DNA of 64,000 nt from Candidatus Aminicenantota bacterium (GTDB lineage: Bacteria; Acidobacteriota; Aminicenantia; S016-38), in the NCBI GenBank assembly GCA_027068075.1, contig JAMOUJ010000003.1, positions 60,001 to 124,000 of the forward strand, written 5' to 3'. The position numbers and the translations under genes are program-made. Below are positions 1-7,826 of the stretch, piece after piece. Position 1 is the first letter of the stretch. The number at the start of each line of letters is the position of its first letter. Under the pieces are notes generated by a model. That model was not told where the DNA came from. It did no database searches and was given only the letters and a program-made list of their open reading frames with translations.

Positions 1-2238
1 GAGTACTTGTCCGATGTGGCGGAGGTTTACTACTCCGGGGACCCTTCCGACGCTTATTTTGCCAATGAGTTTTCCATGGCGGACCTTCGGAGGCTCACGC
101 CCATGGTAATCCTCCTCATAGTTCTGGTTCTCTTCTTCTCCTTCAGATCCTGGAAGGGGGTTTTTTATCCATCGCTGGTGGTGTTGCTTTCCACCATCTG
201 GACCTTCGGCACCATGGGGCTTCTGAGAAAGCCCATGGACCTCCTCACCCCCATCCTCCCGGTGCTTCTCATAGCCCTGGGTTCAGCCTACGGTATACAT
301 GTTCTCAACAAGATCCTCCACGAGGATTCGGTGGAGACGGCCACGGCGGAGATTTTTCTTCCCGTCCTGATGGCCGGGCTCACCACCGTGGTGGGTTTTT
401 TGTCCTTTTCCACGGCAAAACTTAGCCTCATAGTGAACCTCGGGCTTTTTTCAGCCCTCGGAATTTTTTACGCCATGGTGATAGCCCTTTCCCTCATCCC
501 GGCCATGATGTCCCTCCGGCGGGAGAAAGGGCGAAGGAGGGTGGAAAAACACGGATACTCTGCCCTGCTTAGGCCCCTCTCCGCCCTGGTACTGAAAAGG
601 AAGGGACTTATTGCCGCCGGGTTCCTCATCCTTCTTGTCTTTTTCTCCCTCTGGATCCCCAGAATCCGGAGGGAGGTAAACTTCACCGAGTATTATCCCG
701 AGGACAGCGTTCCCAGGGTCTCCCTGAAGGTGGTCAAGGAGCACTTCGCAGGGGCCTACCCCCTCACCCTTTACCTCAAGGCCCTCTCCTTCCGGGACCC
801 CGCAGTTCTCCGGGTGCTGAGGCTGGCCGAATATAGGCTTTACTCCATGAAGGAGGCTTCCCTTCCCATCTCCCTGGCCGACTTCCTCCAGGAGTTGAAC
901 TTCCAGTTGAACGGAAGATACCACCTCCCCGCCAGCCGGGGGGAAGTCTCCAACCTCTGGTTCTTCATGGAAGGCAGGGAAGAAATTTCGCAGATTCTCA
1001 CCCACGACGAAAAGGAGGCCCTCGTCTTCGCCAAACTTCCCGAAGCATCCACCACCCTGATGAGGGAAACTTACCAAAGACTGGAAGAGGTCCTGGAAAA
1101 ATTCAAGGGAGGATTTGAGGCCTACCGCATCAACGACCTTTCACCCAAAGAAGGGGAACGGGTGAGGGAGGCAGAAACCAAACAGGTGGAGGCACAACTC
1201 CGATCCCTCGCCGGCAAATACGAAGTTACCCTGAAGGGCAGCCTGGGGAAGATATGGAAAAGGTTCCCCCCGGATAGCGACCCGCAGGTGGTGGAGGTTT
1301 TTCGCAACAAGGTGAAGGAAGAGATCCTATCCCCGGACTTTGACTTTGAACTTTCCCGGCGGCAGGGGGAAGCCCTGGTCCGGGAACTTGCGGCCATTAC
1401 CCGGAAAGGAAAGGCCGGAAAGGAATCCTTCCTTTCCGCACTTCGCCGCAGGGTCTCCCCGGAGGAGTGGGAAGAGGAAACGGCCCGGGATGTGGTGGAG
1501 GGCCTCCTTTACAGGCTCAGGGAAGCCCGGGGGGAAGTCTTCGTGAATAGGGCGTGGGAAAAACTGAATGTAGAGGATGAAAATTCCCACTTCAGGAAAA
1601 AGGCCCGGGGACTCCTATGGGAATTGGCCGACGACCTGGCGGTCCTACCCTACGGAACCCTCCCCTTCCGGGGAAAAAGGGTGGGGGTGGATAAAATAAC
1701 CCAGAGCGGGTTTCCAGCGGCCATGACCAGGCTGGACCACTTCCTCTACACCTCCCAACTTCAGTCCCTGGCCATAGCCCTCCTGCTCACCTTTCTATTG
1801 ATGGTGGCCCTCCGGGGCTCCCTGGGGGTGGGGGCCGTATCCACCACCCCCATTCTCTTTACCCTGGGGGTGATTTACGGATTCCTGGGGCTTTCGGGAA
1901 TACCTCTGAGTTACGCCACCATGATGATCGCAGGGATCTCCATCGGCGTTGGTATTGACTACGCCATTCACTTTATCCACGGGGTCCACGGGGAAATGGA
2001 TAAGGGCCTTGATTTAACCCAGGCCATAGAGAAAACCTTTATAGAAAAGGGAAGGGCCATCCTTTCCAATTCCATAGCCGTAATACTGGGCTTCGGGGTG
2101 CTCCTCTTTTCCCGCTTAAAACCCCTTCACCAGTTCGGGGCCACCATGATGGGCTCCATGTTCTTAGCGGCCCTGGCGGCCCTGACCCTGCTCCCTTCCC
2201 TTTTAGTTTTAATAAAGAAAAACGGAGGTGAAAAATGA
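1..2238 (+). CDS. RND-superfamily (MMPL/HpnN-like) exporter, 5'-truncated
   Basis: The reading frame is open from the first base, so the N-terminus lies outside the window; about 745 residues remain. Visible layout: a cluster of hydrophobic segments in the first 170 residues, another membrane helix near residue 200 that begins the second RND repeat, a long periplasmic loop to about residue 585, and a final cluster of about five helices including SIGVGIDYAIHFIHG, a typical RND membrane motif with an acidic residue. The family exports lipids or other hydrophobic molecules using proton flow. The second periplasmic loop carries a highly charged helical insert (about residues 360-560). The stop overlaps the start of the LolA-like gene by 4 nt, and a beta-barrel gene follows, so the three probably form one envelope transport system. 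The substrate is unknown. Confidence 0.88.
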   Translation, partial: EYLSDVAEVYYSGDPSDAYFANEFSMADLRRLTPMVILLIVLVLFFSFRSWKGVFYPSLVVLLSTIWTFGTMGLLRKPMDLLTPILPVLLIALGSAYGIHVLNKILHEDSVETATAEIFLPVLMAGLTTVVGFLSFSTAKLSLIVNLGLFSALGIFYAMVIALSLIPAMMSLRREKGRRRVEKHGYSALLRPLSALVLKRKGLIAAGFLILLVFFSLWIPRIRREVNFTEYYPEDSVPRVSLKVVKEHFAGAYPLTLYLKALSFRDPAVLRVLRLAEYRLYSMKEASLPISLADFLQELNFQLNGRYHLPASRGEVSNLWFFMEGREEISQILTHDEKEALVFAKLPEASTTLMRETYQRLEEVLEKFKGGFEAYRINDLSPKEGERVREAETKQVEAQLRSLAGKYEVTLKGSLGKIWKRFPPDSDPQVVEVFRNKVKEEILSPDFDFELSRRQGEALVRELAAITRKGKAGKESFLSALRRRVSPEEWEEETARDVVEGLLYRLREARGEVFVNRAWEKLNVEDENSHFRKKARGLLWELADDLAVLPYGTLPFRGKRVGVDKITQSGFPAAMTRLDHFLYTSQLQSLAIALLLTFLLMVALRGSLGVGAVSTTPILFTLGVIYGFLGLSGIPLSYATMMIAGISIGVGIDYAIHFIHGVHGEMDKGLDLTQAIEKTFIEKGRAILSNSIAVILGFGVLLFSRLKPLHQFGATMMGSMFLAALAALTLLPSLLVLIKKNGGEK

Positions 2239-2990
2239 AACGCTGGATGTCCGTCATAACGGTGCTTGCCCTGGTCCTACCGATCTTCTCTGCCGACGGC
2301 AACGCCATCCTTAAAAAGGTGGAGGAAAGGCTCGTAGGGGATCTCGCCCCCAGGGATACCCACGCCGTCATGGTTATGACCATCGTGGATCCCCGGGGAA
2401 ACAAAAAGATCAGGGAAATGGAAATCTGGGAAAAAAACAACCCCGGCGGCGAAGACTGGCGTCTGATGAAGTTCCGCAGGCCGGCGGATGTGAAGGGTCT
2501 GGGATTCCTGGTTTTATCGGAAGATCAGATGTACCTTTATCTCCCAGAATTCCATAGAATCAGGAGAATAGCCTCACATGCCCGGAAGGAGTCCTTCGTG
2601 GGCTCGGACTTCTCCTACGAGGACATGGGAACCATTCGCTTCTCAAAATACTACTACGCCAGGCTGGTGGAAGAGACCCCGGACCAATATGTCCTCCTCC
2701 TGACCCTCAAGCCCGGGGTGAAAAAACCCTACGGGAAGATAAAGATGTGGGTGAGCAAGAAAACCCTGCTCCCCACAAAAATGGAACTCTACGGCCCCTC
2801 CGGAGAACTCCTGAAGGTTTCCCAGCAGGAGGTCAGGAAAATCGGAAAATACTGGATTCCCGTAAAAATAAAGATGACTTCCGTGAAGAAGGGAGGCTAT
2901 ACTCTTCTTGAAATGAAGGAAATAGAAGTGGACCGGGGAATTGACAGAAAGGTCTTCACCAAAAGATTTTTAAAGAGGAGGGTGAAATGA
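2235..2990 (+). CDS. LolA-like outer-membrane lipoprotein-sorting protein
   Basis: A 251-residue exported protein with a signal peptide (about residues 1-20, ending near FSADG). The body has the LolA/LolB-type half-barrel pattern used to carry a lipid or lipoprotein through the periplasm, with the phrases WRLMKFRRPADVKGLGFLVL and YLYLPEFHRIRRI, typical of the family that accompanies RND exporters (COG2834-type). ATGA overlap with the RND gene upstream and with the beta-barrel downstream indicates one operon. By context it probably hands a hydrophobic substrate from the RND pump to the outer membrane; cargo cannot be deduced. The start has an SD-like GGAGGTG just upstream. Confidence 0.82.
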   Translation: MKRWMSVITVLALVLPIFSADGNAILKKVEERLVGDLAPRDTHAVMVMTIVDPRGNKKIREMEIWEKNNPGGEDWRLMKFRRPADVKGLGFLVLSEDQMYLYLPEFHRIRRIASHARKESFVGSDFSYEDMGTIRFSKYYYARLVEETPDQYVLLLTLKPGVKKPYGKIKMWVSKKTLLPTKMELYGPSGELLKVSQQEVRKIGKYWIPVKIKMTSVKKGGYTLLEMKEIEVDRGIDRKVFTKRFLKRRVK

Positions 2991-4378
2991 AAAAACTGGC
3001 GCTTATGGTGGCAATGGCCACCGTCCTGACCGGCGCAGAGGTTACGGGAAGGGTAAAGGCCTTTTCTTCCCTCTTCCTCTCAGGGAATGCCAGGGGCCCC
3101 TACCTAACCCACAGGTCCGGAGAATTCTTCGTAAAGCGAATGGAAGTCAGGCTCAAAATACAGGGGGAAGTCTCCGATAAAATATCCTACGGGATAAGGT
3201 TTGACGCCTTTTCCGGGGCGGATGCCGGATTTTTTCCCTTTCCCGAATCGGGTCCCCTGGGCTCGCCCGTCCGCTCGGAGCCCTTTGAAGTGAACCTCTA
3301 CGAAGCCTATGCCAGGATAAGCGACTTTCTGGTGGAAAACCTGGACTTTACCCTGGGAAAACAGAGGATCAGTTGGGGCACCGCCGACAAAATAAGCGTT
3401 GTGGACAACCTGAATCCCTTGGACTTCGCCAATTTCCTTACCTTTGACCCCGATTACTTCGCCGAAAGAAGACCCCAATTGGCGGCTAATTTTGAATATT
3501 ATGCCGGCGAAAACACCAAGATTCAGGCCGTTTTCCTTCCTGAGAAGCAGTACTCGCCCCTCCCATATGGATTTTCCTCCCTGCTCTTCCCGGGTCCCTC
3601 CGTGTCCACGCACCACCCCTCGGCGGCGGTGAAAAGGAAGGAAAACCTCCTGAAAAACTCCAACTTCGGCCTCAGATTGTCCACGGTGATATTCAACACC
3701 GATGTGGGCCTCTCCTGGTACCACGGAAACCTACACCTTCCCCTCTTTGAAGGCATCACCTATGCGGTTCCCAACCCGGAATTTCAGCCCATTCCCCAGC
3801 CCCAACTTCAGTTCTCTTACCCTGACCTGGATGTGGTGGGGGTGGACCTCTCCGGAGAACTCTTCTCCGTGGGATTCTGGGCGGAGTTTGCCTACTTCAT
3901 CCCCGAAAAGGTGGAAGGAGAGATAAGGATAGGCATGGGTCCCAGCATCCCCTTCCAGATCCTGGAGGACGGGTACTTCAAATATGTCCTTGGTTTTGAT
4001 TACACCCTGGGGATAGGCACGGGTCTCTACATAAACGCTCAATTCCTCCACGGGTTCTTTGACGAAAGGGACTACACCTCCCGGGCCGAAAAGATTCTCG
4101 GCATCGGGAAATGGCATTTCTTCGGGGAAATAGAAAACTACATCCTGGCCAGGGCAGAATACAAACTGGCCTCGGAGACGGTGAAGGTTTCCCTGGGAAC
4201 CCTGGTGGAACTGGGTCAAGAAACCTCCTACGCGGTGATGCCCGGAATAGAATTCCGCCTTAAGGACGCCCTCTCCGTCCAATCCGGCCTATTTCTTGTG
4301 GGAGGAAGCCGCCAGACGAAATTCGGAGCCTTCAGGGACGATGGAATGGCCTTCGTTTCCGTAAAACTTGATTTTTAA
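2987..4378 (+). CDS. Outer-membrane beta-barrel protein (DUF1302/porin-like)
   Basis: A 463-residue protein with a short signal peptide (MKKLALMVAMATVLTGAEV) and alternating amphipathic strands throughout, ending in an aromatic residue (VSVKLDF), the usual C-terminal signature of outer-membrane barrels. The segment DFTLGKQRISWGTADKISVVDNLNP resembles DUF1302-type barrels that co-occur with RND and LolA-like genes. It is last in a three-gene operon and overlaps the preceding gene by 4 nt. Likely role: the outer-membrane end of the export system. Family assignment is from motif memory; barrel nature is well supported. Confidence 0.78.
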   Translation: MKKLALMVAMATVLTGAEVTGRVKAFSSLFLSGNARGPYLTHRSGEFFVKRMEVRLKIQGEVSDKISYGIRFDAFSGADAGFFPFPESGPLGSPVRSEPFEVNLYEAYARISDFLVENLDFTLGKQRISWGTADKISVVDNLNPLDFANFLTFDPDYFAERRPQLAANFEYYAGENTKIQAVFLPEKQYSPLPYGFSSLLFPGPSVSTHHPSAAVKRKENLLKNSNFGLRLSTVIFNTDVGLSWYHGNLHLPLFEGITYAVPNPEFQPIPQPQLQFSYPDLDVVGVDLSGELFSVGFWAEFAYFIPEKVEGEIRIGMGPSIPFQILEDGYFKYVLGFDYTLGIGTGLYINAQFLHGFFDERDYTSRAEKILGIGKWHFFGEIENYILARAEYKLASETVKVSLGTLVELGQETSYAVMPGIEFRLKDALSVQSGLFLVGGSRQTKFGAFRDDGMAFVSVKLDF

Positions 4379-4380
4379 TC

Positions 4381-4833
4381 TCAGGAAGGGGAGGACCTTT
4401 CCCTGAGCCTCTTTGCTTCGTAAACCAGGCCCTCCACCGCCATGCCGTAGGGAAACACCATGAGGGTGGTGACCACGGCGATGAGGATCATTATAAGGGA
4501 ATACTTCAAAAGCCCGGTGGTGAAGTACAAAACCAGGGCCAGGCCGGCCAGGGAACTGGCCACGGCGGAGAGAACTACGAAGGAAGAAGCCACGGCCGGT
4601 ATCATCCGGCCCTCATCCATGGCGGCAAATCTTGAAGGCCGAAGCATGGTTCTCTTAAGTACGAGCATTAAAACCACTATGCCCGCCCCGGCGTAATAAA
4701 TGGGCCTCAACAGAGCCGGATTGGGCTTTACCGTCGCAAGGGAAAATCTGTGAATCAGGTAGATGGCAAGGCCCACGGCCAACTCCGCCGCCAGCACCAA
4801 AAAACAAATCGTTCTGGCCCGCTTTAAACTCAT
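4381..4833 (-). CDS. Small integral membrane protein, unknown function
   Basis: A 150-residue protein with four predicted hydrophobic helices (around residues 10-27, 45-60, 80-105 and 112-135) and basic ends. I do not recognise a family. It overlaps the stop of the thiamine-binding-type gene by 4 nt, so the two are cotranscribed from the divergent promoter at 5150-5155. Its stop lies 2 nt from the stop of the convergent beta-barrel gene. It could be a transport partner of the thiamine-binding protein, but nothing in the sequence proves this. Confidence 0.7.
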   Translation of the reverse strand: MSLKRARTICFLVLAAELAVGLAIYLIHRFSLATVKPNPALLRPIYYAGAGIVVLMLVLKRTMLRPSRFAAMDEGRMIPAVASSFVVLSAVASSLAGLALVLYFTTGLLKYSLIMILIAVVTTLMVFPYGMAVEGLVYEAKRLRERSSPS

Positions 4834-5132
4834 AACTTCTCCTCCACGGTTTTAATCTTTTCCTCCATATGGAGTTTTTTATCCCGGCGCTCGTCCACCG
4901 TTATCCGGGTAGAAACCCTAAGAACCCCCATCTCAAAGGGTTTCTCGTGCATGGCCTTTATGGCCCTGAAGACCTCGTCCCACTCCCCTTCAATTATCGT
5001 AGACATGGGGGTAAGAGTAGTCTTAAGGTCAAATTCTCTGAGGACCTTCTCCACCTCGGCCACATATCTGCTGAGGCTGGGACTGGCAGTTCCCAGGGGA
5101 ACCACGGTGACCTCGGCTATAATCCAGCCCAT
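4830..5132 (-). CDS. Thiamine-binding-type protein, MTH1187/UPF0045 family
   Basis: A 100-residue protein matching the small ferredoxin-like-fold MTH1187/YkoF family: AEVTVVPLGTASPSLSRYVAE at the start and LTPMSTIIEGEWDEVFRAIK in the middle, both characteristic. Some members bind thiamine or a related pyrimidine. It begins with ATG behind a strong SD (GGGAGGTG) and is first in a two-gene operon. Transcription probably starts at the palindromic promoter it shares with the SDR gene. The thiamine role is a family property, not shown here. Confidence 0.85.
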   Translation of the reverse strand: MGWIIAEVTVVPLGTASPSLSRYVAEVEKVLREFDLKTTLTPMSTIIEGEWDEVFRAIKAMHEKPFEMGVLRVSTRITVDERRDKKLHMEEKIKTVEEKL

Positions 5133-5149
5133 TTTTCACCTCCCACGGA

Positions 5150-5161
5150 ATTATATATAAT
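5150..5161. promoter_or_regulatory. Palindromic bidirectional -10 region
   Basis: The perfect 14-nt palindrome AATTATATATAATT (5149-5162) contains a TATAAT on each strand: plus at 5156-5161, minus at 5150-5155. The plus element has TTTTCA at 5133-5138 (17-nt spacer) and ends 6 nt before the GTG of the SDR gene. The minus element drives the thiamine-binding gene, which has a leader of about 10 nt containing an SD; a TTTTCT lies 17 nt behind it (5173-5178). Confidence 0.65.
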
Positions 5162-5167
5162 TTCCCT

Positions 5168-6211
5168 GTGAAAGAAAAAACCCTCTTCATGACGGGATTT
5201 CCCGGATTTCTGGCCTCCAGAATCCTCCAGGAAATAATCCCCTCCTTCGGTAAAACCTACTTACTGGTGGAAAAAAGGTTCAGGGAAAGGGCCGAGGAAG
5301 AAGTTAAGAAAAGGGGGTGGAAGGCAGATGTGGTGGTGGGGGACATAACCATGGAGAACCTGGGATTAAAGGATAAGGTAGCCGGGGAAATCACCCACGC
5401 CTTTCACCTGGCGGCAATTTACAACCTGGCGGTAAAAAAAGAGCCGGCCTTCCGGGTCAATGTGAAGGGCACTGAAAATGTCCTGAATTTTCTGGCCTCT
5501 GCCCCCAAACTGGAAAGTTTTGTCTACTTCTCCACCGCCTATGTGGCGGGATGGAGGAAGGGAGAAATAAGGGAGGAGGACCTGAAGGACGAAGGTTTTA
5601 AAAACTGGTACGAGTGGTCCAAGTTCCACGCCGAGAAACTGGTGAGGAGCAAAATGGGGGAACTCCCCACGGTTATAATCCGACCTGGCATAGTGGTGGG
5701 GGATAGCAGAACCGGAGAGATACCGAAGTTTGACGGTCCCTATTACATGATGAACCTCTTTGCTTCCACCGGAAAACTTCCCCTGCCCTACATAGGAAGG
5801 AAAACCCCTGAGGTAAACCTGGTGCCGGTGGACTTCGTGGTCAAGGCGGCGGCCTTCCTGGCCCAGGAACCCGGGGCCCTGGGGAAAACCTTTCACCTGA
5901 CGGACCCCAGCCCCCTGGGGGCCAGGGACCTATACGGCCTTTTCCACCGCTTGATAAAGGGGAAGGAGCCCCGGTTCACCGTGCCTCTGGGAGCGGTGAA
6001 GGTGGCCCTCAGCATCCCCGCAGGTGGGAAGTTGATGAAAATTCCCCGTCAGATATTGCCCTACCTCTACCATCCCCAGCGCTTTATCCCCGAAAACTCG
6101 GAGAAAGTCCTCTACCCCCGGGGAATAAAACCTCCCCCCATAGAAACCTACGCCCAAAACCTGGTGGATTTTTTCACGAAAAACAGAAAAAGAATAAACT
6201 TCGTAATTTAA
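5168..6211 (+). CDS. Extended SDR-family NAD(P)-dependent reductase, acyl-reductase-like
   Basis: A 347-residue Rossmann protein. The N-terminal dinucleotide loop is TGFPGFLA (the last Gly of TGxxGxxG is Ala), followed by the acidic GDIT, HLAAIYN, FVYFSTAYVAG and the catalytic Tyr-Lys pair in YEWSK. The layout resembles the extended SDRs related to fatty acyl-CoA/thioester reductases (Male-sterility type). The aldehyde dehydrogenase follows 10 nt later, so the pair may interconvert a long-chain thioester or acid and its aldehyde. The GTG start has no Shine-Dalgarno and lies 6 nt after a TATAAT, which points to a leaderless mRNA. Exact substrate unknown. Confidence 0.8.
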   Translation: MKEKTLFMTGFPGFLASRILQEIIPSFGKTYLLVEKRFRERAEEEVKKRGWKADVVVGDITMENLGLKDKVAGEITHAFHLAAIYNLAVKKEPAFRVNVKGTENVLNFLASAPKLESFVYFSTAYVAGWRKGEIREEDLKDEGFKNWYEWSKFHAEKLVRSKMGELPTVIIRPGIVVGDSRTGEIPKFDGPYYMMNLFASTGKLPLPYIGRKTPEVNLVPVDFVVKAAAFLAQEPGALGKTFHLTDPSPLGARDLYGLFHRLIKGKEPRFTVPLGAVKVALSIPAGGKLMKIPRQILPYLYHPQRFIPENSEKVLYPRGIKPPPIETYAQNLVDFFTKNRKRINFVI

Positions 6212-6221
6212 GGAGGCTGAA

Positions 6222-7826
6222 ATGGCCAGAGGAAATTTCGTGGGGGGACGGTTCGTGGGGGGCTCCAAAACCATAAGAACCATATCCCCCGCCAACGGAG
6301 AGAGCATAGAAGAGGTTTTTCTGGCGGAGGGAAACCTAATTGAGGAAGCCCTTTGGGCGGCGGAGAAGGGCGTAGGAATAAGGCCGGGAAAAAAGATTTT
6401 TGAAAAATTGAAGGATGTTCTCTCGGAAAGGGCCCTGGAAATAGCGGAACTCATAGCGCTGGAACAGGGAAAACCCGTCCAGGAAGCCCTGGCTGCGGAA
6501 ATTTACCCTTCCCTTTCTTACCTGGACTTTCTCGTACATCGGGGGGAAGAAATCCTGGCGGTGAAGGAGAATCCCCCCTACGAGGCCATGTTCGCCGGAA
6601 GAAGGGCTATCCTTTACCGTCAGGCCCTGGGGGTGAACCTTGTAATTTCCCCCTGGAACTACCCCTTCGCCATACCCTTTCTGGACATAATAGCCTCGGT
6701 TTTTGGAGGAGCCCCGGTAATATTCAGGCCCTCCTCCAGAACCCCCCTGGTGGGGCTTGAAATAGGGAAACTGTTTAAGGATACAGGGTTTCCACCCCAC
6801 AGCCTCCAGGTCCTCGTCACTTCCCACGGAGACGCCGAAAAAATGCTGAGGGACCCCAGGGTAGGGGGAGTTTTCTTCACCGGAAGTCTGGAAGTGGGAA
6901 GGAAGATGGGAGAAATGGCCGGAAGGTTGCTCAAGAGGGCGGTTCTGGAGTTGGGGGGCAAGGACGCCATGGTGGTATTCGGAGATGCCCCCCTGGAAAG
7001 GGCAGTAAACGGAGCCCTGTGGGCCGGGTTCATGAACGCCGGTCAGACCTGTGCCTCGGTGGAGAGGCTCCTTCTGGACCGGAAGATTTCCCAAAAATTT
7101 CTCTCCAAACTCCTGGAGAAAACCCGGGCCCTGAGGCCGGGCCATCCTCTGGAGCCCACCACCGACCTGGGCCCCCTGATTTCGGAAGAACAGAGGGAAA
7201 AGGTCCTGAGATTGATAAAGAACAGCGGCGGAGAGGTTTTAACCGGAGGAAGGAGTCTGGAAAGGGAAGGATTTTTCATGGAACCCACCCTGGTCCTGGA
7301 ACCCGGTGAAGCCTCCCCCCTCTGGCAGGAGGAGGTCTTCGGCCCCGTTATCGCCATAAAAACCTTTGAAACGGAGGAGGAGGCGGTGGCCCTGGCCAAC
7401 GACAGCAGATACGGCCTCACCGCTTCGGTCTGGACCCTCAATCGGGAGAGGGCCAGAAGGGTGGCCGAAGGTCTCCAGGCAGGAGCCGTCACCGTAAACG
7501 ACCACCTGAGTTCCTACGCGGAGCCCTCGGCCCCCTGGGGAGGGGTAAAGGGAAGTGGCCTGGGCAGAACCCACGGCCCCTTTGCCATCCAGGAGGCCCT
7601 CCACCTCAAATATGTTATGGAGGATTTTTCCCGGAGAAAGAAACTCCTGTGGTGGTTCCCCTATTCCCCCAGAGCCAGAAAAACCCTCCACCTGGCATCT
7701 CAGATGCTCTACGGCAGGCGCAGGTTCATGGCCCTGATAAAACTCCTGCCCTCCCTGCCGAAACTGCTGAAGGAAGCGGGACTGGCACCTGTGCTCGCCT
7801 CCCTGGCCAGGACCCTGGGACTTTAA
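6222..7826 (+). CDS. Aldehyde dehydrogenase (NAD(P)+-dependent)
   Basis: A 534-residue ALDH. Visible landmarks are VISPWNYPF (substrate/cofactor channel), FFTGSLEVG (NAD loop), ELGGKDAMVV (general-base Glu), GQTCASVERLLL (catalytic Cys) and EEVFGPVIAI. The C-terminal 60 residues after the ALDH core (from about 475) are basic and amphipathic, as in aldehyde dehydrogenases that touch membranes, suiting long-chain aldehydes. A good SD (AGGAGG) precedes the ATG. It is cotranscribed with the SDR reductase. The stop TAA overlaps the stop of the convergent helicase gene. Confidence 0.9.
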   Translation: MARGNFVGGRFVGGSKTIRTISPANGESIEEVFLAEGNLIEEALWAAEKGVGIRPGKKIFEKLKDVLSERALEIAELIALEQGKPVQEALAAEIYPSLSYLDFLVHRGEEILAVKENPPYEAMFAGRRAILYRQALGVNLVISPWNYPFAIPFLDIIASVFGGAPVIFRPSSRTPLVGLEIGKLFKDTGFPPHSLQVLVTSHGDAEKMLRDPRVGGVFFTGSLEVGRKMGEMAGRLLKRAVLELGGKDAMVVFGDAPLERAVNGALWAGFMNAGQTCASVERLLLDRKISQKFLSKLLEKTRALRPGHPLEPTTDLGPLISEEQREKVLRLIKNSGGEVLTGGRSLEREGFFMEPTLVLEPGEASPLWQEEVFGPVIAIKTFETEEEAVALANDSRYGLTASVWTLNRERARRVAEGLQAGAVTVNDHLSSYAEPSAPWGGVKGSGLGRTHGPFAIQEALHLKYVMEDFSRRKKLLWWFPYSPRARKTLHLASQMLYGRRRFMALIKLLPSLPKLLKEAGLAPVLASLARTLGL

